DNA of 64,000 bases from Brevibacterium sp. CCUG 69071. GTDB taxonomy: Bacteria > Actinomycetota > Actinomycetes > Actinomycetales > Brevibacteriaceae. This document shows, one piece after another, positions 40,030 to 49,617 of the stretch. The translations under genes were made by a program, and so were the position numbers. Where the stretch lies: NCBI RefSeq assembly GCF_021023135.1, contig NZ_PGFV01000004.1, positions 248,001-312,000 on the forward strand. The letters run 5' to 3'. Every line of letters begins with the position of its first letter. The first letter of the stretch is position 1. The notes under the pieces were generated by a model. It ran no database searches and was not told the DNA's origin. It worked only from the letters and a program-made list of their open reading frames with translations.

Positions 40030-42774
40030 ATGAGATATCCTGCACGGCCGGCCACGACTCCCCCGCAGCTGCCCGAGTGGGACCCCGCCTGGTCCCGGAT
40101 CGTCGAGGCCGAGACCCCCGACGGACGGCATTCCTTCCACGTCCTCGACACACTCGCTGTGCTCCGCGAGGCCGGCCTCGAGCCCGAGGGCACGATCCTC
40201 GCCCTCCACGGCAACCCCACCTGGTCCTATCTGTGGCGCCGGCTGGCCCAGGCCACCGTCGAGACCGCTAGCTCCGGTGGGCGCGTGTGGCGGCTCATCG
40301 CGCCCGATCAGCTCGACATGGGCTTCTCCGAACGCCTGCCGCACGATTCGGCCCCCACCCCGCAGTCCGGTGAGGTCCGTCGCATCGCCGATCGCATCGA
40401 CGATTTCGATGCCGTGGTCACGACCCTGCTCGCCGAGGCGGCCGGCAGTGCCGATGCCGACCACCCGATCGTGACGATCGGTCACGACTGGGGCGGGGTG
40501 CTCTCCCTCGGCTGGGCGGTCAGGAACACCGATGTCGTCTCCGCGGCGATCAGCCTCAACACGGCCGTCCACCAACCCGAGGACGCTCCGATCCCCGCCC
40601 CGCTTCGGGCCACCCTGGCCGGCCCGATGCTGCCGACGGCCACCGTGCTCACCGACGGGTTCCTCGGCGTCACCCTGCGCCTCGGCGATCTCTCACCCGA
40701 GACCAAGGACGCCTTCCGCGCCCCGTACCGTTCGGCGGCGCTGCGGCACGGCATCGGCGGCTTCGTCGCCGACATCCCGGTCGACGAGGCTCATCCCTCA
40801 CACCCGGAGCTCCAACGCATCGGAACCGACATCGCCGCCTTCGAACACCCGGCTCTGCTGGTGTGGGGCCCGAAGGACCCGGTGTTCCTCGAGCGCTACC
40901 TCCGCGATCTGCGGCAGCGCCTGCCGCAGGCCGACGTCCACCGCTTCGAGACGGCCTCCCACCTGCTCAGCGAGGACCACGACGTGGCCGGCCTCGTCCT
41001 CGACTGGCTGAGCAGTCAGTTCCCGGCAGCGTCCGATCGCACAGCGGACGCTCGGCGGTCCGCGACCGAACGGCCGTCCGCAGCAGAGCCGACAACCGCC
41101 TCGGCGCCGGACTCCCCGGCACCCCGGGCGGTCACCGCGATCCTCGATGCCCGCCGCGACGACGAATCGGTCGCCTCGGTGGACTTCGCCCAGAACCCTG
41201 CACAGCAGATCACCTGGCGCCACCTGTGGCACGTGACGACGAGCATCGCCAGCGGCCTGCTCGAACTCGGCGTGCGCCCGGGCGATCGGGTCTCGATGCT
41301 CGTGCCGCCGGGCAACAATCTCACCGCCGCCCTCTACGCCTGCCTGAAGATCGGGGCGGTCGCCGTCGTCGCCGACGCCGGACTCGGCCCGCGGGGCATG
41401 ACCCGGGCGACCACCTCGGCGGACCCGCAGTGGATCATCGGGGAGCTGCCCGGCCTGAGCCTGGCGCGGGCCTTCGACTGGCCCGGTCGACGGATCTCCG
41501 TCAAGCCCCTCAACCGGGTCCAGTCCGCGCTCCTCACGGTCGAGACCAGCCTCACCGCCCTCTCCCGCACCCCACACCGCGCCGAGCTGCCGACCCCGCC
41601 CGCCGAGGCCGATGCCGCGATCCTCTTCACCTCCGGATCGACCGGGCCGGCCAAGGGCGTGCGCTACACCCATGCCGATATCTCGGCACTGGCAGCGGTG
41701 CTGACCCGGGTCTTCGATGTCAGGGAAGGCACCGGTCTGGTTGCCGGCTTCCCACCTTTCGCACTCCTGGGACCGGCCATCGGGGCCACCTCGGTGACTC
41801 CGGACATGTCCGTGACGAAGCCGAAGACGCTCACGGCGCAGGCGATCGCCGACGCGATCATCGCCGGGCGCTCGACGATGGTCTTCGCCTCCCCGGCCGC
41901 CTACCGCAATGTCGCCGCCACCGCCGCTGACCTCGACGAGGATCAGCGCGCCGCATGCGCACGCATCGAGCTCGTGCTCTCGGCTGGGGCGCCCGTGCCC
42001 GGAGAGCTCATGGATGCCATCGCCGAGGTGTTCCCGAACGCGAGCATTCACTCGCCGTACGGGATGACCGAAGGCCTGCTGCTCACCGACATCGACCGTG
42101 CTGGAGTCGCCGAGGCTGCCGAGACCGGACACCTCGGCGTCTGCGTCGGCCGTCCCATCGACGGCGTCGAGCTCGCGCTGGCCCCCATCGACGAGACCGG
42201 AGCCTCGGCCGACGACCTCCTCGTGGGCGCTGAAGCCCAGGACCGCCTCGGCGAGTTCGTCGTCAGCGCCGCCCACATCAAGTCCGGCTACGACAATCTC
42301 TGGCACACCACCGCGCTCTCGGCCCGCGACGACCTCGACGGCCGCACCTGGCATCGGACGAACGACATCGGGCGCATCGACTCCGCCGGACGGGTATGGC
42401 TCGAAGGCCGCCTCCAGCACGTCGTGACCACCCCGCGCGGGCCTGTGGGTCCCGGCGGTCTCGAAGCGCTCATCGACAGCGACGAGGCGGTCAGCCGCAG
42501 CGCCGTCGTCGGCATCGGGCCCGCCGGTACACAGGCGCTGGTGGCCGTCATCGACGCCGAGGGCACCTCACTGTCCCCCGGCTTGGCGCCCTTGGATCTC
42601 GCGGCCAGGCTGCGCGCCCGAGTCGCCGAGGTCGACGGCAGCGACCTCTCGGCAGTCCTCGTCGCCCCCGAATTCCCGACCGACATCCGCCACAATTCGA
42701 AGATCGACCGCTCCCGACTGGCGGCCTGGGCCGAGAGCGTCCTCGCCGGGGGTCCGGTGCGCGGCCGGATCTGA
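40030..42774 (+). CDS. oleBC: OleBC fusion: beta-lactone decarboxylase plus beta-lactone synthetase
   Basis: A 914-residue fusion. Residues 1-330 are OleB, a haloalkane-dehalogenase-like alpha/beta hydrolase: LHGNPTWSYLWRR, nucleophile Asp153 in TIGHDWGGVLSLGW, and the His in FETASHLLSEDH. A Thr/Ala/Pro-rich linker spans about 334-370. Residues 371-914 are OleC, an AMP-ligase-fold beta-lactone synthetase with AILFTSGSTGPAKGVRYTHA near 530, SPYGMTEGLLLTD and a C-terminal HNSKIDRSRL. OleC closes the beta-hydroxy acid to a beta-lactone; OleB decarboxylates it to the cis-olefin. The fused form is typical of actinobacteria such as Micrococcus. ATG 40030 lies nine bases after oleA. Confidence 0.94.
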   Translation: MRYPARPATTPPQLPEWDPAWSRIVEAETPDGRHSFHVLDTLAVLREAGLEPEGTILALHGNPTWSYLWRRLAQATVETASSGGRVWRLIAPDQLDMGFSERLPHDSAPTPQSGEVRRIADRIDDFDAVVTTLLAEAAGSADADHPIVTIGHDWGGVLSLGWAVRNTDVVSAAISLNTAVHQPEDAPIPAPLRATLAGPMLPTATVLTDGFLGVTLRLGDLSPETKDAFRAPYRSAALRHGIGGFVADIPVDEAHPSHPELQRIGTDIAAFEHPALLVWGPKDPVFLERYLRDLRQRLPQADVHRFETASHLLSEDHDVAGLVLDWLSSQFPAASDRTADARRSATERPSAAEPTTASAPDSPAPRAVTAILDARRDDESVASVDFAQNPAQQITWRHLWHVTTSIASGLLELGVRPGDRVSMLVPPGNNLTAALYACLKIGAVAVVADAGLGPRGMTRATTSADPQWIIGELPGLSLARAFDWPGRRISVKPLNRVQSALLTVETSLTALSRTPHRAELPTPPAEADAAILFTSGSTGPAKGVRYTHADISALAAVLTRVFDVREGTGLVAGFPPFALLGPAIGATSVTPDMSVTKPKTLTAQAIADAIIAGRSTMVFASPAAYRNVAATAADLDEDQRAACARIELVLSAGAPVPGELMDAIAEVFPNASIHSPYGMTEGLLLTDIDRAGVAEAAETGHLGVCVGRPIDGVELALAPIDETGASADDLLVGAEAQDRLGEFVVSAAHIKSGYDNLWHTTALSARDDLDGRTWHRTNDIGRIDSAGRVWLEGRLQHVVTTPRGPVGPGGLEALIDSDEAVSRSAVVGIGPAGTQALVAVIDAEGTSLSPGLAPLDLAARLRARVAEVDGSDLSAVLVAPEFPTDIRHNSKIDRSRLAAWAESVLAGGPVRGRI

Positions 42775-42783
42775 GGAGCACTC

Positions 42784-43752
42784 ATGAGAATCACCGTCAC
42801 CGGGGCCTCCGGACTCCTCGGCTCGTCCGTGGCTCGCGCCCTCATCGCCGCAGGGCATGAGGTCACCACCCTGCAGCGGCGGCCCTCCGGCGCGGAAGGG
42901 GCCCGCGACGTCATCGGGTCCGTGACCGATCCGTCCACCGTCACCGAGGCGCTGACCGGCGCCGAGGCGGTCGTGCACTTGGCGGCGAAGGTCTCGATGA
43001 TGGGTGACCCCAAGGATTTCGAGGCCGTGAACATCGGCGGCACGCGCACCCTCGTCGAAGCGGCGCAGGCGGCGGGGGTGCCGCGTCTGATCCACATCTC
43101 CTCGCCGTCGGTGGCGCATACCGGTGAGTCGATCATCGGAGAGGGAGCGGGACCGGCCTCACCGGATCATGCTCGGGGAGAATATGCCCGAACGAAGGCC
43201 GCCGGTGAGTTCATCGCGCTGGCAGCGGATTCTGCGGACTTCCGGGTGCTCGTGCTCCGGCCGCATCTGATGTGGGGGCCGGGGGATGCGCAGCTGACCG
43301 AACGTGTCATCGATCGCGCCCGGTCAGGGCGGATGCCGGTGCTCGGATCGGGTGCGGCACTGGTCGACACTCTCTTCGTCGACAATGCGGTCGAGGCGAT
43401 CGTCGCCGCTCTCGACGCCGTCGATGCCAAGCACGGGGAGGCCCTGGTGGTGACGAACGGCCAGCCGCGGCCGATCGGCGAACTGATGTCGCGGATCGCC
43501 ATCGCCGGCGGCGCGTCCGAGCCGAAGCTGCGGATCCCCGTGGCCCCGGCGCTGGCGGCCGGTTCAGTGGTCGAGAAGGTGTGGGATCTGGGTGAGCATG
43601 ACGATGAGCCGCCGCTGACACGTTTCCTCGCCGAGCAGCTTTCGACCGCCCATTGGTTCGATCAGCGCAGGACCCACGAGGTGCTGGGCTGGCGACCACG
43701 GGTCAGCGTCGAAGAGGGACTGGAAATCCTCGCCCAGCACTATTCGGCCTGA
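42784..43752 (+). CDS. oleD: OleD, 2-alkyl-3-ketoacid reductase
   Basis: A 322-residue extended SDR. It has cofactor loop VTGASGLLGSSVARALIAAG, LQRRPSG (Arg-Arg favouring NADPH), VVHLAAKVSM, Ser in LIHISSPSV, catalytic YARTK, and LRPHLMWGPGD, a motif of the 3-beta-HSD/OleD branch. It reduces the OleA product to the 2-alkyl-3-hydroxyacid that OleC uses. A TGAGGAG site overlaps the oleBC stop, nine bases before ATG 42784. With oleA and oleBC the pathway is complete. Confidence 0.92.
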   Translation: MRITVTGASGLLGSSVARALIAAGHEVTTLQRRPSGAEGARDVIGSVTDPSTVTEALTGAEAVVHLAAKVSMMGDPKDFEAVNIGGTRTLVEAAQAAGVPRLIHISSPSVAHTGESIIGEGAGPASPDHARGEYARTKAAGEFIALAADSADFRVLVLRPHLMWGPGDAQLTERVIDRARSGRMPVLGSGAALVDTLFVDNAVEAIVAALDAVDAKHGEALVVTNGQPRPIGELMSRIAIAGGASEPKLRIPVAPALAAGSVVEKVWDLGEHDDEPPLTRFLAEQLSTAHWFDQRRTHEVLGWRPRVSVEEGLEILAQHYSA

Positions 43753-43772
43753 GCAGACATCCGCTCATCCGC

Positions 43773-44966
<1,194 letters not shown>

Positions 44967-45110
44967 AACCCCATTGTGCCCTGTTCCGGGGTTTCTGCCG
45001 GGATCCGGGGGTGGATTCGTGGTCGAGATCGTCGCACTCCGGCCTCGACAAAGGAAGACGGGCCCACCCCCGTCTCGGCGATCGGCTGTGCCATGGGTCA
45101 CAATGAATAC

Positions 45111-47039
45111 ATGGATACGAACTCGCAGAACACCGCGCCCGGTTACGAGGATGTCATCGCTCGCATCGCCGAGGACGCGAACGGATTCTGGCTCGAGCAG
45201 GCCACGGAGCACATCGACTGGGTCACCAAACCGACTCGGGCGGTCGACGATTCGAATGCTCCGATCTACCGCTGGTTTCCCGACGGCGAACTCAATGTCT
45301 GCTACAACGCGGTGGACCGCCACGTGGCGAACGGACTCGGCGACCGGGCGGCGATCATCTACGACTCCCCTGTCACCGACACCATCCGCACGATCACCTA
45401 TGCGGAGCTGCAGGGCGAGGTCTCGCGCTTCGCCAGAGCCCTGTCCGACCGCGGCGTGACCAAGGGCGATCGCGTCGTCATCTACATGCCGATGGTGCCC
45501 GAAGCCGCGATCGCCATGCTCGCCTGCGCCCGGATCGGCGCGATCCACTCCGTCGTCTTCGGCGGCTTCGCCCCGAACGAGCTCGCCGTGCGCATCGACG
45601 ATACGGCACCGAAGGCCGTCATCTCGACCTCGTGCGGCGTCGAGAAGAACCGCATCCTCGAGTACAAGCCGATGCTCGATGAGGCGATCGACATCGCCGA
45701 GAACAAACCCGAGTTCACCGTCATCGTCCAACGCGACGAGCACCGCTGCGAGTTGGGCGAACGCGACCTCGACTATGCCGAACTCCTCGCCGCGACGCCG
45801 GAGGGCATCGACCCGGTCACGGTCAAGGCCACCGATGAGCTCTACGTCCTCTACACCTCGGGCACGACCGGCAAACCGAAGGGCATCGTCCGCGATTCGG
45901 GCGGCTATGCGGTCGCCTTGGCCTACTCGATGCCGAACATCTTCGGGCTCAACCCGGGCGACACGATGTTCACCGCTTCGGACGTCGGCTGGGTCGTCGG
46001 CCATTCCTACATCGTCTACGGACCGCTGCTGGCCGGGGTCACCTCGGTGCTCTTCGAGGGCAAGCCGATCGGCACCCCCGACGCCGGCACCTTCTTCCGG
46101 ATCATCGAGGACCACGGCGTCAACGTCCACTTCACCGCGCCGACTGCCATGCGAGTCGTTCGCAAGGAGGATCCGGAGGGCGCGCTGATCAAGAAATACG
46201 ACCTGTCCAGCCTGCGGGCGTCGTTCCTCGCCGGCGAGCGCCTCGACCCGGATACCTATGAGTGGACGACGCAGATCCTCGCCGAGGCGACCGGACGTGA
46301 GATTCCCGTGGTCGACAATTGGTGGCAGACGGAAACCGGCTGGCCGATTGCGGCGAATCCGCTCGGTCTCACCCGCTTCCCGCTCAAGGCGGGATCACCG
46401 ACCAAACCGGTTCCCGGTTATCAGGTGGAGGTCCTCGATCCCTCCGGGCAGCCCGTTCCCGCAGGTCAGGAGGGTATGATCGTGATGAGGTTGCCCCTGC
46501 CTCCGGGCACCATGGCCACCGTGTGGGGCGACGATTCGAGGTTCGTGTCCTCGTACCTGGCGGCCTTCGACGGCTACTATCTCACTGGCGATTCCGGCTA
46601 CCTCGACGACGACGGGTACGTCTTTGTCATGGGTCGGACCGATGACGTCATCAACGTCGCCGGCCACCGCCTGTCGACGGGCATCATCGAGGCTGTCATC
46701 GCCTCGCATCCGGCGGTCACGGAGACCGCCGTCATCGGCGTCCACGATGAGACCAAGGGGCAGAGTCCCCGTGCCCTCGTGATTCTCGGGGATTCCGCCG
46801 AGGCGGTCGACCCTGCGGTCATCACCGACGAACTCGTGGCGCTGGTGCGCAAGGAGATCGGCCCGGTGGCGGCCTTCCGGCAGGTCGATATCGTCTCCGC
46901 CCTGCCGAAGACCCGGTCGGGGAAGATCCTGCGCAAGACCATGCGCGAGATCGCCGACGGTGTCGAATCCCCGGCGGTGCCTTCGACCATCGAGGACCGA
47001 GCAGTTCTCGATGCCCTGGAGTCGGTGCTCCGGCGGTAG
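45111..47039 (+). CDS. prpE: Propionyl-CoA/acetyl-CoA synthetase
   Basis: A 642-residue AMP-forming acyl-CoA synthetase. It has the N-terminal ACS segment YRWFPDGELNVCYNAVDRHV, SVVFGGFAPNELAVRIDD, the phosphate-binding VLYTSGTTGKPKGIVRDSGG, WWQTETGWPI (substrate pocket and AMP), YLTGDSGYLDDDGYVFVMGR and the catalytic, acetylatable Lys in KTRSGKILRKTMREIADG. VRDSGGYAVAL is closer to PrpE than to Acs, so propionate is the likelier acid; acetate use is possible. ATG 45111 is taken as start; ATG 45093 is in frame. A strong terminator follows. Confidence 0.9.
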   Translation: MDTNSQNTAPGYEDVIARIAEDANGFWLEQATEHIDWVTKPTRAVDDSNAPIYRWFPDGELNVCYNAVDRHVANGLGDRAAIIYDSPVTDTIRTITYAELQGEVSRFARALSDRGVTKGDRVVIYMPMVPEAAIAMLACARIGAIHSVVFGGFAPNELAVRIDDTAPKAVISTSCGVEKNRILEYKPMLDEAIDIAENKPEFTVIVQRDEHRCELGERDLDYAELLAATPEGIDPVTVKATDELYVLYTSGTTGKPKGIVRDSGGYAVALAYSMPNIFGLNPGDTMFTASDVGWVVGHSYIVYGPLLAGVTSVLFEGKPIGTPDAGTFFRIIEDHGVNVHFTAPTAMRVVRKEDPEGALIKKYDLSSLRASFLAGERLDPDTYEWTTQILAEATGREIPVVDNWWQTETGWPIAANPLGLTRFPLKAGSPTKPVPGYQVEVLDPSGQPVPAGQEGMIVMRLPLPPGTMATVWGDDSRFVSSYLAAFDGYYLTGDSGYLDDDGYVFVMGRTDDVINVAGHRLSTGIIEAVIASHPAVTETAVIGVHDETKGQSPRALVILGDSAEAVDPAVITDELVALVRKEIGPVAAFRQVDIVSALPKTRSGKILRKTMREIADGVESPAVPSTIEDRAVLDALESVLRR

Positions 47040-47058
47040 GTCCGGCTCTGTCCCAGCC

Positions 47059-47098
47059 AGGCCCGGAACGGCCGGTCTCCGCCGGCTGTTCCGGGCCT
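47059..47098. terminator. Strong terminator between convergent genes
   Basis: Seventeen-base arms (47059-47075 starting AGGCCCGGAAC, 47082-47098 ending GTTCCGGGCCT) pair with a single G-T wobble around a six-base loop. It can serve both prpE and the leftward gene. Confidence 0.8.
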
Positions 47099-47109
47099 TG
47101 GCTTGGGTC

Positions 47110-48276
47110 TCAAGACTCCCGGCCCTGAGCGAAGCCGGCGGCGAATCCGCGTTCATATGCGTCTTCGCGGCCGCGGTCCTTCGCCCCGTGCATCCACTGC
47201 GCGAAGAACTCGCGCGGATCGCAGTCGGCATCCCAACCGCCCCTGGGGTCGAAGTGGCGTCGTGGGTCGAACCCGCGTCGTGGATCGAACCCACCGCGCG
47301 GACCGAAGCCGCGACGGCCGCCCCTCCCACCTCGACGACGGTCGCCGGAGCCGCGGCGAGGGTCCTCATCACGGCGAGGGTCGTAGTCATCACGATCGGC
47401 ACCGCGAGGATCGAAACCTCCACGTGGACCGAAATCGCGGGGACCGAATCCCCACGGCCGTGATCCTTCACGGTCGTCGTCGGAGTCCGCGCGAGGGTCG
47501 AATCCACGTCGAGGTCCGAAGCCGTGTCGAGACCCGAAGCCGTGTCGGTCGCCGCGACGTCCATGCCGACGGCCGCGATCGCGGGCGAACTCACGCATCG
47601 ACTCGCGCAGAGCCTCGGCGTCTTCGTCGTTCGGCGCGAGGTCGGTGACGATCTTCTTCAGCGAGGAGGTGAGATTCTCGAGCTCTTCGCTGTCGAGCAC
47701 GTCTTCGACCCGCGAGCTCACCTGGTCACGCAGTGCGTGGATCCGTTCGCGCAGATCATCCGCGGCGGCAAATCCGTCACGGCCCTCGCCCCAGGGCTCG
47801 TCACGCACAGCGCCGTCGTTACGCACAGCGCCGTCGTCGCCCGCGGCGCCTTCGTCGAGCACTCCGCTGTCGTCGCGCGCTGTATCTTCGTCCAGCACCG
47901 TGCCTTCGTCGACGACATCGGCGTCACGTCGGCGATGAGCCCTGCGGCGCATGTCGGCGAATTCGCGCGGATCGATGTCGGCGTCTTCCATCGCCGCGAA
48001 GTATTCTCTGCGCAGCGTCTGCCCTGCCTGGCGGATGAGGTCGGCCAGCTGGGGTGACCCTGCGCCGGCCTCATGGCCGGCTGACGCATGGCTGGCTGAC
48101 GCATCGTCGGCTGACTCATTGCTGCCTGACTCATGCGTGGCGGACTCATCGGTGGACGCCTGATGGGTAGTTGGACGGTCATCCGCCTCGGGGTCCGTGT
48201 TGTCGTTCTCGGTTTTGCCGAGGTTCTTGCCTTCGCCGAAGTTCTTGTCGTTGTCATTGTGTTCGTGGGTGGACAT
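47110..48276 (-). CDS. Repeat-rich Arg/Gly/Phe/Asp protein, target of the divergent MarR regulator
   Basis: A 388-residue soluble protein without a recognised family. Residues 1-75 are acidic, His/Ser/Ala-rich. Helices lie at 76-116 (SPQLADLIRQAGQTLRREYF) and 171-230 (a coiled region, DDLRERIHALRDQVSSRVED). Residues 244-347 are low-complexity, with RGFGPRGGFDPR, RGFDPRRHFDPRGG and related units; the end reads YERGFAAGFAQGRES. AAGGAGA supports ATG 48276. The RGG/FGPR repeats resemble nucleic-acid-binding or condensate-forming disordered segments, an inference. GACATG sites precede it, shared with the regulator gene. Confidence 0.7.
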   Translation of the reverse strand: MSTHEHNDNDKNFGEGKNLGKTENDNTDPEADDRPTTHQASTDESATHESGSNESADDASASHASAGHEAGAGSPQLADLIRQAGQTLRREYFAAMEDADIDPREFADMRRRAHRRRDADVVDEGTVLDEDTARDDSGVLDEGAAGDDGAVRNDGAVRDEPWGEGRDGFAAADDLRERIHALRDQVSSRVEDVLDSEELENLTSSLKKIVTDLAPNDEDAEALRESMREFARDRGRRHGRRGDRHGFGSRHGFGPRRGFDPRADSDDDREGSRPWGFGPRDFGPRGGFDPRGADRDDYDPRRDEDPRRGSGDRRRGGRGGRRGFGPRGGFDPRRGFDPRRHFDPRGGWDADCDPREFFAQWMHGAKDRGREDAYERGFAAGFAQGRES

Positions 48277-48298
48277 GTCATCTCCTTTACTTGTTATC

Positions 48299-48351
48299 TG
48301 ACATGTATATGTATAGTGACATGCATTCACGAAGCATGTCAAGGGACATGT
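48299..48351. promoter_or_regulatory. Operator region with four GACATG half-sites
   Basis: TGACATGT (48299-48306), TGACATGC (48317-48324), its inverse GCATGTCA (48334-48341) and GACATGT (48345-48351) fill the 86-base divergent promoter region. The middle two form a perfect eight-base inverted repeat with a nine-base spacer. TATAGT (48312) rightward and TATACA (48315-48310) leftward are possible -10 boxes covered by the sites, as expected for autorepression by the MarR protein. Confidence 0.65.
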
Positions 48352-48362
48352 AAAATCGAAGC

Positions 48363-49016
48363 ATGACAACAGACGATCCGACCGAGAAGATCTCCCAGGC
48401 CCTCACACGGCTCCAGTGGAGAAGAGGGTTCGGCGGCCCCGGGGGCAGGCGCGGCGGCCCGGGCCCCGAAGCCTTCGATGACAACGGACCCTTCGGCAAG
48501 AACGGCCTCTTCGGAGAAGGCGGACCCTTTGCCAAGGGAGGGCCCTTCGGTCCTCACGGCGGAGGTCGGGGCAGACCGAGCCCGGGCGATGACGGCCACG
48601 GCCACGGCAGGGACGGTCGCGGATCCCACCCCAACCACGAGGATTGGCGCGAGTGGGGACGCCGACTCGGGGGCCACCTCGGCGGGAGAGCCCAGCTTCG
48701 TCTGCTCATCGCCCTCGCTCAGGTGGGGCATGCGATCGGTGTGAGCGCGCTCGGTGAGGCGATCGGCGTCGATCAGCCCCGAGCGTCACGACTCGTCTCT
48801 CAGGGCGTCGAACTCGACCTGCTGCGCAGGGAGGCCGACCCCGAGGATGCCCGGCGCACGCTCATCGCCCTCACGGAGAAGGGACGAACGATCACGGACC
48901 GATTCCTCGGTGCGCAGCGGGCCAGCGTCGATGTCGCACTCGACTCGTTCTCGGAGACGGAGCGCGCGCAGCTGGCCGATCTCCTCACTCGCCTCGCCGA
49001 GGCGTGGCCGCGGTAG
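48363..49016 (+). CDS. MarR-family regulator with a Gly/Phe-rich N-terminal extension
   Basis: A 217-residue protein. Residues 1-20 form a helix, then about 22-85 are disordered Gly/Phe/Pro/Arg sequence with repeated GPFGKNG, GPFAKG, GPFGPHGG units. The winged-helix domain follows: AQLRLLIALAQVGHAIGVSA, LGEAIGVDQPRASRLVSQGV, then ELDLLRREADPEDARRTLIA, the MarR wing with DPEDARR. The low-complexity stretch resembles that of the divergent gene product, so the two proteins may meet through these segments. No ribosome site precedes ATG 48363. Confidence 0.83.
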   Translation: MTTDDPTEKISQALTRLQWRRGFGGPGGRRGGPGPEAFDDNGPFGKNGLFGEGGPFAKGGPFGPHGGGRGRPSPGDDGHGHGRDGRGSHPNHEDWREWGRRLGGHLGGRAQLRLLIALAQVGHAIGVSALGEAIGVDQPRASRLVSQGVELDLLRREADPEDARRTLIALTEKGRTITDRFLGAQRASVDVALDSFSETERAQLADLLTRLAEAWPR

Positions 49017-49028
49017 ACGGACGGAGGC

Positions 49029-49514
49029 TCAGCCTTCGGCGAGCGCCTTGAGTCGCTTGAGAGAGGCGAGCAGACTCGCAGCCGTCGTCGACTGCGCGCG
49101 AGGCAGACGCTGCGGATCACGCAGCTCGGTCCAGTCATAGGTGTGACGAGCCAGGCAGGAGCCCTCCCCCGTGGGCTCGAGCTCCCAGACCCACTTCTGG
49201 CCGAAGGGTTCGCCGCCTATCTCGGAGGGCTTCCAGGCGATGAGACTGCCCTCGGCGAAGTCGACGATGTGATTCTCACGGTCGACGCCCTTGGTCAGAG
49301 TGGTGATGAAGGAGCCGCCAACCTCGACCACCCGCTGTCCGGCGACGGCGGAGCCGAGGTTGTCGTTGCCGTCCCATTCGGGCTGCCGGGTGGGGTCGGC
49401 AATGAGTTCGAACACTGTCGCCGCAGGCGCATCGATGCCGAGCTCGACGCTGACGACCTTGAAGGCGGGGTCGATGCTGTCGAAGACGGACGCGTCATCG
49501 GACTTATCGGTCAT
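49029..49514 (-). CDS. SRPBCC family protein
   Basis: A 161-residue START/Bet v1-like protein: VVSVELGIDAPAATVFELIA, then DPTRQPEWDGN, a central strand SLIAWKPSEIGGEPFGQKWV, and RHTYDWTELRDPQR before the long C-terminal helix. Such domains bind hydrophobic ligands or act as polyketide-cyclase-like or simple binding proteins. It is a single gene ending 13 bases from the MarR gene (convergent). The ligand is unknown. Confidence 0.84.
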   Translation of the reverse strand: MTDKSDDASVFDSIDPAFKVVSVELGIDAPAATVFELIADPTRQPEWDGNDNLGSAVAGQRVVEVGGSFITTLTKGVDRENHIVDFAEGSLIAWKPSEIGGEPFGQKWVWELEPTGEGSCLARHTYDWTELRDPQRLPRAQSTTAASLLASLKRLKALAEG

Positions 49515-49617
49515 GGGGTGCCACCTCTTCGCCTGGATGCGGCCCGAGTCGGACTCGGCATCGTCGATGCACTGTCACCGTCAGGATACACAGCACCGGC
49601 ACCTGGCCTCCGCGGCG

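Noticed and set aside
40798..42420. A 540-codon frame antisense to oleBC
   Set aside because: OleBC motifs on the + strand are unambiguous; the antisense frame is Gly/Arg/Val-rich with no recognisable domain.
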